Positions 56,287-64,000 of a stretch of DNA of 64,000 nucleotides are shown in pieces. The position numbers and the translations under genes were made by a program. The DNA is from Paractinoplanes lichenicola (GTDB lineage Bacteria; Actinomycetota; Actinomycetes; Mycobacteriales; Micromonosporaceae): assembly GCF_016785085.1 (NCBI RefSeq), contig NZ_JAENHO010000003.1, positions 372,001 to 436,000 on the forward strand, given 5' to 3'. Every line of letters starts with the position of its first letter. Within the stretch, counting starts at the first letter, position 1. Under the pieces are notes generated by a model. That model was not told where the DNA came from. It saw nothing but the letters and a program-made list of their open reading frames with translations, and did no database searches.

Positions 56287-57138
56287 ATGGCCTCGCCGTT
56301 CACGGATCTCGACCGACCACCGCTGTCCGAGCGTTCCCTGGCCCGTGCGCTCGTGACGCTGGGCAGCCTGTGGTCGCGGGTCGACGTGCGCGCCGCGACC
56401 GCCTCGACCAACGCCGACGTCGCCGCGGCGGCCGCCCGGGGCGAGCCCGAGGGGCTGGTCGTCGTGGCCGAGCAGCAGACCGCGGGCCGGGGCCGGCGTG
56501 ACCGCCAGTGGACCTCGCCGGCCCGCGCCGGGCTCACGGTGAGCGTGCTGCTGCGTCCCGGCCAGGCCGATCGCGAGCGCGAGTGGGCCGCCCTGACGCC
56601 GGCCTCGTTCGCCTGGCTGCCGCTGCTGGCCGGGGTGGCCCTGCGCGAGGCCGCCGAGCGGGTGGCCGAGGTCGAGGCCGCCCTCAAGTGGCCCAACGAC
56701 CTGCTGGTGGGCGGCGGGAAGTGCGCCGGCATCCTGGCCGAGGTGGCCGGCGACGCCGTGGTGGTCGGCATCGGGCTGAACGTGACGACCCGCGCCGAGG
56801 AGCTGCCCGAGACCACCGGCCTGCCCGCGACCTCGCTCAAGGTGGCCGGGGCCGCCGTCACCGATCGCGACCCGCTGCTGCGGGCCCTGCTGCGCGGCTT
56901 CGCCTCCTGGTATTCGGGCTGGCGCGAGGCGGGCGGCGACGCGGAGATGTCCGGCCTGCTCGCGGCGTACCGGCGGAGCTGCGCGACGATCGGCAAGCAG
57001 GTGCGGGTGCTGCTGCCCGCGGGCGAGCCCCTTACCGGCGAGGCGACCGACGTGGACCGGGACGGCCAATTGATCGTCCGGACGGCGGACGGCGCGGTGC
57101 ATCGTGTCTCGGCGGGTGACGTGCTGCACGTACGCTGA
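56287..57138 (+). CDS. birA: Biotin-[acyl-CoA carboxylase] ligase
   Basis: Attaches biotin to the AccA carrier domain. The 283-residue protein starts at ATG 56287. TASTNADVAAAAARG, then QTAGRGRRDRQWTSPARAGLTVSVLLRP (biotinyl-AMP loop) and LKWPNDLLVGGGKCAGILAEV (biotin Lys) are conserved. It has no N-terminal helix-turn-helix, so it is a monofunctional ligase. The PH-domain gene follows 4 nt later. Confidence 0.94.
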   Translation: MASPFTDLDRPPLSERSLARALVTLGSLWSRVDVRAATASTNADVAAAAARGEPEGLVVVAEQQTAGRGRRDRQWTSPARAGLTVSVLLRPGQADREREWAALTPASFAWLPLLAGVALREAAERVAEVEAALKWPNDLLVGGGKCAGILAEVAGDAVVVGIGLNVTTRAEELPETTGLPATSLKVAGAAVTDRDPLLRALLRGFASWYSGWREAGGDAEMSGLLAAYRRSCATIGKQVRVLLPAGEPLTGEATDVDRDGQLIVRTADGAVHRVSAGDVLHVR

Positions 57139-57142
57139 CCGC

Positions 57143-57778
57143 GTGGCGTTCCCGGACGAAGTGCTGGCCGACGAGGAAGAACTCGTCCTGCACCTGCATC
57201 CCCATTGGAAGGCGGCCCTGCGCCCCGGCCTGCTGGTGCTGCTCGCGGTCGTGGTGACCACCGTGGCCTGGGTGATGCTGCCCAGCACCGAGGGCGGGCT
57301 GATCGCTTTCCTGGTGGTCGCGGCCATCATGCTCTATCAGGGCATCCGGTACGGGGTGGCGCCGCTGGTGATCTGGCGGTGCACCCACTACGTGCTGACC
57401 GACGAGCGGATCCTGCTGCAGGACGGCGTGATCGCCCGCGAGCGGCGGGACCTGCCGCTCAACCGGATCAACGACCACGTCGTGACCCAGTCGGTGCTCG
57501 ATCGCCTCTTCGGCTCGGGCACCCTCAAGATCGACTCGATCGGCGAGCAGGCCGTGACCCTGCTCGCCGTGCCCCGCGCCCAGAGCGTGCAGACGCTGCT
57601 CTACGAGCTGATCGAGCAGGACCGCGTCCGGCATCCGGAGGACGAGGAAGAGGAAGCCGAGCCGGAGGTGCCCGTACAGCGGAAGGGGTTTTTCCGGAGG
57701 CGGCCCGGGGCTAGCGGGACGGCTGCGGATCCTCGGCGCTCAGCTCGGCCAGACCCGCCACCGCGTCGAGCTCGGTGA
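57143..57778 (+). CDS. PH-domain membrane protein (YdbT/bPH2 type)
   Basis: A 211-residue protein from GTG 57143. It has two N-terminal membrane helices (LLVLLAVVVTTVAWVMLP and FLVVAAIMLYQG), then a bacterial PH-like domain (about residues 85-165: THYVLTDERILLQDGVIARERRDLPLNRINDHVV). A charged tail follows. A gene of this type stands beside birA in M. tuberculosis (Rv3278c). It overlaps the convergent GtrA gene by 68 nt. Confidence 0.88.
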   Translation: MAFPDEVLADEEELVLHLHPHWKAALRPGLLVLLAVVVTTVAWVMLPSTEGGLIAFLVVAAIMLYQGIRYGVAPLVIWRCTHYVLTDERILLQDGVIARERRDLPLNRINDHVVTQSVLDRLFGSGTLKIDSIGEQAVTLLAVPRAQSVQTLLYELIEQDRVRHPEDEEEEAEPEVPVQRKGFFRRRPGASGTAADPRRSARPDPPPRRAR

Positions 57779-58232
57779 GGTCGGCCTCGTGCCCGTCGAC
57801 GGGCGGCTTGAGGAAGACGAACGTGCGATAGGCCCAGAACCGGAAGACCGTGGCGATCACGATGCCGATCAGCGTGACGGCCATGAAGGCGACCTCGTCG
57901 TGCTGCTCGGTCAGGCCGAAACCGTACTTGCCGATGGCGATCGAGCCGGACTGGATGACCATGCCGACGAGATTGAAGCCGAAGAACAGCGTGTACTCCC
58001 GCCGCAGGGCGGTGCGGCTGTGGTTCCGGTACGTCCAGTAGCGGTTCGCGATGTACGCCAGCGTGGTGGTGACCACGGTGGCGATGACGCTGGCCTTGAC
58101 GGCGCCGATGGGCAGCGCGACCCACGTGATCGCCATGTAGAGCAGCGTGTTGCCGGCGCCGATGACCCCGAAGGCGAGGACTTCCGGGGCGAGACGGCGC
58201 AGGTGGTCCGCCAGCTCACGTGCTGAGGGCAT
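57711..58232 (-). CDS. GtrA family membrane protein, first copy
   Basis: A 173-residue protein with four hydrophobic helices (FGVIGAGNTLLYMAITWVALP, ANRYWTYRNHSRTALRREYTLFFGFN). The NRYWTYRN motif is the GtrA hallmark. Such proteins are thought to flip polyprenyl-linked sugars during wall or surface glycan assembly. The C-terminal tail is encoded opposite the PH-domain gene. Confidence 0.9.
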   Translation of the reverse strand: MPSARELADHLRRLAPEVLAFGVIGAGNTLLYMAITWVALPIGAVKASVIATVVTTTLAYIANRYWTYRNHSRTALRREYTLFFGFNLVGMVIQSGSIAIGKYGFGLTEQHDEVAFMAVTLIGIVIATVFRFWAYRTFVFLKPPVDGHEADLTELDAVAGLAELSAEDPQPSR

Positions 58233-58259
58233 TGGTCAACCTTACGGGAGAGGGGACGG

Positions 58260-58799
58260 TCACGCGGTGTCACGGACAGGCGAGGGCGGAGGCATGCCGG
58301 CTGCCCGGTGTTCCTGTCGTGGTGGCGTGGCCGCTGGGGTCGTGTCCGGAAAGACGAACCGGCGATACGACCAGAAACGGAACAGCGAGCCGGCGGCAGT
58401 GCCGACCAGCTGACCCGAGATGTTGTCCGCGAGCTGGGTCTGGAAGATCGGTGAGAGCTGCCCGAGACCGTAGTGACTGATCGCCAGGCAGGCCAGGCCG
58501 ATGCCGAGGCCGATGGCGTTGAGCACGAAGAACATCGTGTATTGCCGGGCCATGTGGGCGTGGGCGCGATCACGCCACGTCCAGAACCGGTTGCCCGCGA
58601 ACGCGAACGTGGTCGCGATGACGGTCGAGATGGTCTTGGCGATCAGGGTCTCGAAGCCGGACTGCAGCAGCACGTTGAAGATCGCGACGTCGATCGCGAA
58701 CGCGATGCCACCCACGGTGCCGAACTTGCCGAGCTCGCGAATCAGTGCCCGGAACCGGGGACGCAGGCCGGTGGGCTGCGTCGCTGAGTCGTCGGGCAC
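58260..58799 (-). CDS. GtrA family membrane protein, second copy
   Basis: GTG at 58799 gives a 179-residue protein; further upstream codons lack similarity. It shows KFGTVGGIAFAIDVAIFNVLLQ, NRFWTWRDRAHAHMARQYTMFFVLNAIG and a fourth helix near FRFWSYRRFVFP, in the same order as the copy at 57711. The two lie 27 nt apart in the same direction and probably form an operon. Confidence 0.9.
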   Translation of the reverse strand: MPDDSATQPTGLRPRFRALIRELGKFGTVGGIAFAIDVAIFNVLLQSGFETLIAKTISTVIATTFAFAGNRFWTWRDRAHAHMARQYTMFFVLNAIGLGIGLACLAISHYGLGQLSPIFQTQLADNISGQLVGTAAGSLFRFWSYRRFVFPDTTPAATPPRQEHRAAGMPPPSPVRDTA

Positions 58800-58851
58800 G
58801 GTTTCGAGCGTACCGGCGGCAGTCACGGACCGCTGTTTTCGTTGGCGAGTC

Positions 58852-59610
58852 TTAACCGCTGGACCTCGCATGGTGACGCTGCCGGTACGGAGGGTGGATC
58901 TCGCTGATCTCGGCGATCTCCGCAACTCTCTTCCGGCACTCACCACACCACCTCAGATGTACGCGCATTCGATTGCTGTCCCGCGGGGCAAGCCGCCCGC
59001 GCAGGTGAACCCCCAGCCGGTCGCCGGCCCAGCGGCACTCCGGGTGCTCGGCCGTCGTCACGTGCTGTTGCAGATAGAGGCTGCGCAGCCCCTCCCGCGC
59101 CCGGTGCGCGAGCACTGCCACGGCGTTGGGCGTCATGCCCAGCATCCCGGCGACCTCGGCCGGGCTGTTCCCTTCAACGGCGGTCTGCCACAACACGTCA
59201 CGCCAGCGCTCCGGGAGCTGGCGGAACGCGGCCGCCGCGTACGTGCGTTCCAGGCGGTCGAGCGCCGGGTCGGTGTAGGGCTGGCCCTCGTCGTACCGGG
59301 TCAGGTCGTCGGTGAACTCGAGCCGCCGGTCGCGCCGGGCCCGGTGGTAACAGACGTGCCGCATGGTGGTGAACAGGTAGGCCCGGAAGGCGACCAGGGG
59401 GCCACGGCCGGCCCGGAGCGAGGCGAACACCTTGGCGAAGGTCTCGGCCACCAGGTCGTCGACGTCGGCCGGGTGACTGACCAGCCCGTACGCGAAATGG
59501 CGGGCCGGACCGCGGTGCCGCTCGTAAAGAGTCCCGTACGCCGCGGTGTCGCCGGCCCGGACCGCGGCCAACAGGTCCGTGTCCGGTGGATCGTCGTCCG
59601 GCATCGTCAT
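58852..59610 (-). CDS. ECF sigma factor with a built-in ZAS-type zinc-binding tail
   Basis: 252 residues. Region 2 is YGTLYERHRGPARHFAYGLVSHPADVDDLVAETFAKVFASL, and region 4 is RQLPERWRDVLWQTAVEGNSPAEVAGMLGMTPNAVAVLAHRAREGLRSLYLQ. The usual sigma ends by about residue 180; here about 65 more residues contain HLRWCGEC, an Hx3Cx2C motif as in zinc-binding anti-sigma domains. This suggests an internal redox or zinc switch. GGAGG stands 6 nt before the ATG. No separate anti-sigma gene is adjacent. Confidence 0.9.
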   Translation of the reverse strand: MTMPDDDPPDTDLLAAVRAGDTAAYGTLYERHRGPARHFAYGLVSHPADVDDLVAETFAKVFASLRAGRGPLVAFRAYLFTTMRHVCYHRARRDRRLEFTDDLTRYDEGQPYTDPALDRLERTYAAAAFRQLPERWRDVLWQTAVEGNSPAEVAGMLGMTPNAVAVLAHRAREGLRSLYLQQHVTTAEHPECRWAGDRLGVHLRGRLAPRDSNRMRVHLRWCGECRKRVAEIAEISEIHPPYRQRHHARSSG

Positions 59611-59781
59611 TCCTGCCTCCTGCGGCGGGAGTAAGAGGAAAGCCCGATACCGACCAGCTTAAGCCGTTAGGTCCGTTTTGTGAAAGTCGACCGCACGGCA
59701 CCCGTTGGCGGTCCTGCACAAAACTGCGCCGTTCGGCGAAGGATCAATCGTCTACGCGCACGCTGGCCGAGGATTGTGCGG

Positions 59782-59790
59782 TTATCCACA
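59782..59790 (+). promoter_or_regulatory. Perfect DnaA 9-mer
   Basis: TTATCCACA lies in the divergent gap between the sigma factor and pckG genes, about 120 nt before the pckG start. One isolated box could be chance or a regulator site. Confidence 0.4.
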
Positions 59791-59851
59791 GCAACGGCCG
59801 ATGAACTGAACGTGTCCGCCGCCTAGGCTGAGCGAACTCCACCCAAGACCC

Positions 59852-59871
59852 AGGCCGGCTGCTACCGGCCT
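59852..59871 (+). promoter_or_regulatory. Hairpin in the pckG leader
   Basis: AGGCCGG and CCGGCCT form a 7-bp stem with a 6-nt loop, followed by TTGTGG. It ends 39 nt before the pckG start, so it lies in the probable leader. It may attenuate transcription or be a terminator-like remnant; I cannot tell. Confidence 0.4.
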
Positions 59872-59910
59872 TTGTGGTCATTGGTCAGTGCCGACCGAAG
59901 GAGAACCGCC

Positions 59911-61710
59911 TTGACGCAGCCCACCGAGCACCGTCGCCTTCTCGCCTGGATCGAGGAGGCCGCCGCCCTGACCACCCCCGACCGCATCGTGTGGTGCGAC
60001 GGGTCGCAGGACGAGTGGAACGAGATCACGAACTCCCTGGTCGACTCGGGCGCGCTGGTGCGTCTCGACCCGGAGAAGAAGCCGAACTCCTTCTGGGCGC
60101 GCACCGACCCCGGCGACGTGGCCCGGGTCGAGGAACGCACGTTCATCTGCTCGGTCGACGAGTCCGACGCCGGTCCCACCAACAACTGGACCGACCCGGC
60201 CGAGATGAAGGCGACGATGACCGAGCTGTATCGGGGGTGCATGCGCGGCCGGACGATGTACGTGATCCCGTTCTGCATGGGCCCGCTCGACGCCCCGCAA
60301 CCCATGTTCGGCGTCGAGCTCACCGACAGCCCGTACGTGGTGGCCAGCATGCGCATCATGACCCGGATGGGCACCGCGGTGCTCGAGGCGATGGGCGACG
60401 ACGCCGACTTCGTGCCCGCGCTGCACTCGGTCGGGGCGCCGCTCGAACCGGGCCAGGCGGACGTGGCGTGGCCGTGCAACGAGACCAAATACATCTCGCA
60501 CTTCCCCGAGACCCGCGAGATCTGGTCCTACGGCTCCGGCTACGGCGGCAACTCACTGCTCGGCAAGAAGTGCTACGCGCTGCGGATCGCCAGCGTGGCC
60601 GCCCGCGACGAGGGCTGGCTGGCCGAACACATGCTGATCATGAAGCTGACCTCGCCCGAGGGTCAGGTCCGCTACATCGCCGGCGCCTTCCCCTCGGCCT
60701 GCGGCAAGACCAACCTGGCCATGCTCGAGCCCACCCTGCCCGGCTGGAAGGTCGAGACCGTCGGCGACGACATCGCGTGGATGCGCTTCGGCTCCGACGG
60801 CCGGCTGTGGGCCACCAACCCCGAGTTCGGCCTGTTCGGCGTGGCGCCCGGCACCGATTTCCACACCAACCCCAACGCCATGCGTACGCTCGCCCGCGGC
60901 AACTCGGTCTTCACCAACGTGGCCCTGACCGACGACGGCGACATCTGGTGGGAGGGCATGGGTCAGCCCCCGGCCCACCTGCGCTCGTGGCGCGGCGAGG
61001 ACTGGACCCCCGATTCGGACGCCCCGTCGAGCCACCCCAACAGCCGATTCTGTACGCCCATCGAGCAGTGCCCGATCCTGGCCGACGAATACCACGACCC
61101 CCGGGGCGTGCCGATCGACGCGATCCTCTTCGGCGGCCGCCGCAAGACGACGATCCCGCTGGTCACCGAGGCCCGCGACTGGGTGCACGGGGTCTATCTG
61201 GGCGCCACCCTGTCCAGCGAGACCACCGCGGCCGCGGTCGGCCAGGTCGGGGTCGTGCGCCGCGACCCGATGGCGATGCTGCCGTTCATCGGCTACCACG
61301 CCGGCGACTACTTCCAGCACTGGCTCGACATGGCCAAGGGCGCCCCCGGCGACGCGGCCCAGCTACCCAAGATCTTCTACGTCAACTGGTTCCGCCGCGA
61401 CGACGAGGGCGGGTTCCTGTGGCCCGGCTTCGGCGAGAACAGCCGCGTCCTCAAGTGGGTCGTCGAGCGGCTCGACGGCAAGGGCGAGGCGGTCGAGACC
61501 CCGATCGGCCACGTGCCCACGGTGGCGGCCATCGACCGTACGGGAATGGATCTGTCGGACGAGGCGCTCGAGGCGGTGCTGCGCGTCGACCGCGACGAGT
61601 GGCTGGCCGAGATTCCGCAGGTCACCGAATGGTTCACCAAGTTCGGCGACAAACTGCCGGCCGTGCTCTGGTCCGAGCTGGACGCGCTGCGGGCACGCTT
61701 GCAGGACTGA
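59911..61710 (+). CDS. pckG: Phosphoenolpyruvate carboxykinase (GTP)
   Basis: Interconverts oxaloacetate and PEP with GTP or GDP, for gluconeogenesis. The TTG at 59911 follows GAAGGAG at a 7-nt spacing and gives the family's [15 protein letters not shown] opening. The 599-residue protein has the kinase loop [14 protein letters not shown] (near residue 260), the metal and substrate residues of [19 protein letters not shown], and [15 protein letters not shown]. The length is normal for the GTP-dependent form. Confidence 0.95.
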   Translation: MTQPTEHRRLLAWIEEAAALTTPDRIVWCDGSQDEWNEITNSLVDSGALVRLDPEKKPNSFWARTDPGDVARVEERTFICSVDESDAGPTNNWTDPAEMKATMTELYRGCMRGRTMYVIPFCMGPLDAPQPMFGVELTDSPYVVASMRIMTRMGTAVLEAMGDDADFVPALHSVGAPLEPGQADVAWPCNETKYISHFPETREIWSYGSGYGGNSLLGKKCYALRIASVAARDEGWLAEHMLIMKLTSPEGQVRYIAGAFPSACGKTNLAMLEPTLPGWKVETVGDDIAWMRFGSDGRLWATNPEFGLFGVAPGTDFHTNPNAMRTLARGNSVFTNVALTDDGDIWWEGMGQPPAHLRSWRGEDWTPDSDAPSSHPNSRFCTPIEQCPILADEYHDPRGVPIDAILFGGRRKTTIPLVTEARDWVHGVYLGATLSSETTAAAVGQVGVVRRDPMAMLPFIGYHAGDYFQHWLDMAKGAPGDAAQLPKIFYVNWFRRDDEGGFLWPGFGENSRVLKWVVERLDGKGEAVETPIGHVPTVAAIDRTGMDLSDEALEAVLRVDRDEWLAEIPQVTEWFTKFGDKLPAVLWSELDALRARLQD

Positions 61711-61732
61711 GCGGCGGGGTAAACCCGCGTAG

Positions 61733-62587
61733 GTGACGAACGAAGCGGGGCGGCCCCGCGTGCTGCGCGCGCTGACCGCCCTGCTGTTCGCGACGGCCAC
61801 CGCCACCGTCGTGGTCGAGATCCTCAACTACTTGTACGCCCCGTCGCACGGCTTCGGCTTCGCGGTGCGCACCGGCTGGGCGCTGCTGCGCACGCTCGGC
61901 TGGCTGCTGCTGATCCGCCAGGTCCGCCGCGACCGAGCCGTGGCCCGCCCGCTCGGCCTGATCCTGGCCGTCACCACGATTTTCGCGGTCGGCCGCCTCA
62001 TCGTTCCCCGCTCCGGCCTGCCCCCGTGGCCCGGCGTGATCGGCTTCGCGGTGCTGTTCGTGCTGTGCGTCGCCGTGGTCGCGTTGCTCTACCGCCACCC
62101 GGTGGTTCGCGACCACCTCGTACGCCACCCCAACCGCCTCGTCCTGACCCGCTCGGGCCTGACCGTCCAGGAAGCCACCCCGCGCCGCGCGCCCGTGACC
62201 GGTTGGCTGCTGACCGCCCGGATCGCGGCGTTCACCTACAGCCCCCTGATGCTGGTCCCGGCCCTGATCTCGTTCGGCGAACTCCGCGACCGTCCATCAT
62301 GGCTGCTCGGCGTCCTGTTCTGGGTGGGCTCCGGCATCGCGGTGAGCTACGCGGTGCTGCTGTGCACCATCTTCCTGATGCGCGGCAAGGCGGGGGCGCG
62401 GCGGGCTTTGAGCTGGCTGACCTTGCTGGTGCTGGTCTGGGATTTGCCGCTCTGCTACCTACTGCTCGGGACGGACGGGCTGATCCGCGACGGCGGGCCT
62501 CTTGTGGCGGCTGCGGCTCTTACTTGGTTCGCCCTTTACCGGGCCGGGAGTCTGTCCCGGAAATCTACGTCGCTCAACAACGCATAG
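61733..62587 (+). CDS. Polytopic membrane protein of unknown function
   Basis: A 284-residue protein with seven or eight hydrophobic segments (first ALTALLFATATATVVVEILN). A short basic N-terminus is cytosolic. No transporter or enzyme motif is apparent. It starts at GTG 61733, 22 nt after pckG in the same direction, and could be co-transcribed with it. Confidence 0.75.
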   Translation: MTNEAGRPRVLRALTALLFATATATVVVEILNYLYAPSHGFGFAVRTGWALLRTLGWLLLIRQVRRDRAVARPLGLILAVTTIFAVGRLIVPRSGLPPWPGVIGFAVLFVLCVAVVALLYRHPVVRDHLVRHPNRLVLTRSGLTVQEATPRRAPVTGWLLTARIAAFTYSPLMLVPALISFGELRDRPSWLLGVLFWVGSGIAVSYAVLLCTIFLMRGKAGARRALSWLTLLVLVWDLPLCYLLLGTDGLIRDGGPLVAAAALTWFALYRAGSLSRKSTSLNNA

Positions 62588-62592
62588 GTGTC

Positions 62593-62778
62593 GTGCCTCC
62601 GGGCAGGCAAACTCGTGGCTCGGCTTCGTGTGGTTGGCGTGCTTTCGGTGAGCAGCTCGTTATCGCTTGTTGCCGTGCTTCCGGTGAGCAGCTCGGTATC
62701 GCTTGTTGCCGTGCTCGCGGTGAGCAGACTCGAAGCCTGGCACCGCGCTGCCGGTGAACAAACTCGCAACTCGCCACC
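62593..62778. repeat. 34-36 bp tandem repeats in a gene-free gap
   Basis: Four consecutive units start at 62639, 62675, 62711 and 62745, each with a GTGC(T/C)-x3-CGGTGAGCAG-type core; the first two are 36 bp and 34 of those bases agree. A looser unit begins near 62593. The gap 62588-62950 holds no other gene I trust. Confidence 0.8.
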
Positions 62779-62797
62779 GCGTAAATGCCGTGCTCCC

Positions 62798-62848
62798 TGT
62801 GGACAATTTTTTGCTCGGCAACGGATTGGCGCCTGCACCTGTGGATAA
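62798..62848 (+). promoter_or_regulatory. DnaA-box pair beside the tandem repeats
   Basis: TGTGGACAA at 62798-62806 (one mismatch) and TGTGGATAA at 62840-62848 (perfect) lie 42 bp apart, just after the tandem repeat and before the flavoprotein gene. TTTTTTG (62807-62813) is an AT-rich run between them. Confidence 0.5.
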
Positions 62849-62950
62849 CTCGTTCCTGCCGCTTGACAACGCGTAGGGTCACCCCACCAGCTCCCCGAGG
62901 CGGGTGGGGGTTAGGGATGGCCGTACAGGCGATCTTGAGGAATGTCCTAA

Positions 62951-64000
62951 ATGGGCGGAATGTGTGTGGAGAAATTTGACGTAGCGATCGTCGGGGCGGG
63001 GCCGGCCGGGTCGGCGGCCGCCCTGGCCGCGCGGCGCGAGGGCGCACGAGTGCTGCTGCTCGACAAAGCCGCCTTCCCCCGCGACAAGACCTGCGGCGAC
63101 GGCATAGCGGCCGAGGCCATAACCGTCCTCGAGCAGCTCGGCGTCGAGGGTGTGACCGACGGCTATCCACCCATCGAGCGCCTACGTCTCATCGCCCCCA
63201 GCGGCGTGGCGGTAGCCCGCCCCATGCCCCGCGCCGCCCACACCGTGCCGCGCAAGGTCTTCGACGAGCGGCTCGTGCGGGCAGCCGTCGCCGCGGGGGC
63301 CGAGCTGCGGCGGCACACCGTCCGGGCGATCCACGACGACGGCGCGGGTGTCACCATCGACGGTCAGTTCCGGGCCGGTGTGCTCATCGGGGCCGACGGC
63401 GCCGGGTCGGTGGTGCGGCGCGCGCTCGGTCACGCCGTCAACCCGCCGGGCCACCTGGCCGTGGCCGTTCGCGGCTACACCCGCACCACCAACACCACCG
63501 AGCAGGTCATCGTCACAACCCGGCGGCGGTGGCCCGCGTACGCGTGGGAGTTTCCGCTCGGCGACGGCACCGCCAATGTCGGCTACGGCGAGGTGCTCAG
63601 GGGCGAGCCGCTGTCCAGGTCGTACCTGCTGGAGTCGCTCGATCGGCTGTTGCCCGGCGTGGGTAGCCCGACCGGAATGCGAGGCCACCACCTGCCGCTG
63701 TCGACTCGGCGGCCGCCGGCCGTACGGGGGCGGGTGTTGCTCGCGGGTGACGCGCTGTCGCTGATCAACCCGTTCACCGGTGAAGGCATCTTTTATGCCG
63801 TGCTGTCCGGCTCGCTGGCCGGGTGGGCGGCCGCACACAAGACCGACTATCGCCGTGCCCTGCGGCAGCGGCTCGGTCGGCATCTGCGGCACTCAGGGTT
63901 CGCGGCCTTGCTCAGCCGTCAGTCGCGCGTGGTCGACGCCGCGGTGGACGCGGCTGCCCGGGATGCCGCCGTCTTCGACCGGATGGTGGACCTGGGCCTC
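62951..64000 (+). CDS. Geranylgeranyl reductase-like FAD oxidoreductase, 5' part
   Basis: 350 codons are visible and the frame runs past the right edge. The FAD-binding loop is VAIVGAGPAGSAAALAARREGA (near residue 9); TCGDGIAAEAI follows (near 45), then LIGADGAGSVVRRALG and the second FAD motif VLLAGDALSLINPFTGEGIFYA (near 265). This set matches geranylgeranyl reductases, which saturate isoprenoid chains such as those of menaquinone or dolichol-like lipids. GAGGAA lies 8 nt before the ATG at 62951; ATG at 62960 is the alternative. Confidence 0.9.
   Translation, partial: MGGMCVEKFDVAIVGAGPAGSAAALAARREGARVLLLDKAAFPRDKTCGDGIAAEAITVLEQLGVEGVTDGYPPIERLRLIAPSGVAVARPMPRAAHTVPRKVFDERLVRAAVAAGAELRRHTVRAIHDDGAGVTIDGQFRAGVLIGADGAGSVVRRALGHAVNPPGHLAVAVRGYTRTTNTTEQVIVTTRRRWPAYAWEFPLGDGTANVGYGEVLRGEPLSRSYLLESLDRLLPGVGSPTGMRGHHLPLSTRRPPAVRGRVLLAGDALSLINPFTGEGIFYAVLSGSLAGWAAAHKTDYRRALRQRLGRHLRHSGFAALLSRQSRVVDAAVDAAARDAAVFDRMVDLGL

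Noticed and set aside
62574..63170. Minus-strand ORF with 12-residue repeats (RQQAI-type)
   Set aside because: It runs through the tandem repeat and antisense to the start of the flavoprotein gene, whose frame has clear motifs.

Overview
The window is high-GC chromosomal DNA with frequent GTG and TTG starts and tight 1-20 nt gene overlaps. The gene content points to an actinobacterium, most likely of the Micromonosporaceae (Actinoplanes/Micromonospora type). It includes a conservon (cvnABCD), an AccA/AccD/AccE acyl-CoA carboxylase, a GTP-type PEP carboxykinase, a GOLPH3-like protein, a mycosin and Pro-rich Ser/Thr kinases. No tRNA, rRNA, CRISPR array or intact insertion sequence was seen.

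Layout. 0-6.6 kb: nucleoside ABC permeases, cdd, deoA, a DUF4272 gene, an RlmA-type methyltransferase and add. 7.0-12.1 kb: a complete conservon (sensor kinase, roadblock protein, DUF742, GTPase) ending in a strong terminator. 12.2-15.9 kb: phosphotransferase-like, DUF2000, Lrp/AsnC, a dehydratase-VOC fusion and a glycosyltransferase. A 167-bp palindrome separates two convergent genes here. 16.1-16.8 kb: a gene-free array of 13 palindromes in two opposed blocks. 16.9-20.2 kb: a protein that joins an IS110-transposase-like head to a conservon-kinase-like tail, then an acidic protein. 20.3-29 kb: two aldehyde dehydrogenase genes (one lacking the catalytic half), deoC, upp, NUDIX, GOLPH3-like, phosphomannomutase and a Ser/Thr kinase. 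29.7-40 kb: M20 amidohydrolase, DUF4349 lipoprotein, several small enzymes, LpdA-like quinone reductase, DedA, GNAT, and a TetR/DoxX pair with two matching operators. 40-57.8 kb: the acyl-CoA carboxylase locus (accA, maf, accE, accD, birA, PH protein) split by three inserts: PadR plus a Drr-type ABC exporter; an AT-richer mycosin/WXG-like module; and a giant kinase with two M50 metallopeptidases. 57.7-64 kb: two GtrA proteins, an ECF sigma factor with its own zinc-binding tail, pckG, a membrane protein, a repeat-rich gap and the start of a geranylgeranyl-reductase-like flavoprotein.

How the genes work together. cdd, deoA, add, upp, deoC, the phosphomutase and the permeases make a nucleoside uptake and salvage network. 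The acc genes, biotin ligase and maf form a conserved carboxylase block. From memory of the Mycobacterium tuberculosis map (about Rv3277 to Rv3315c), the order cdd-deoA-add-upp-pmm-amidohydrolase-lpdA-accA-maf-accE-accD-birA-PH-GtrA is an old actinobacterial backbone. The genes between these anchors are therefore the lineage-specific part, and most of the unusual findings lie there.
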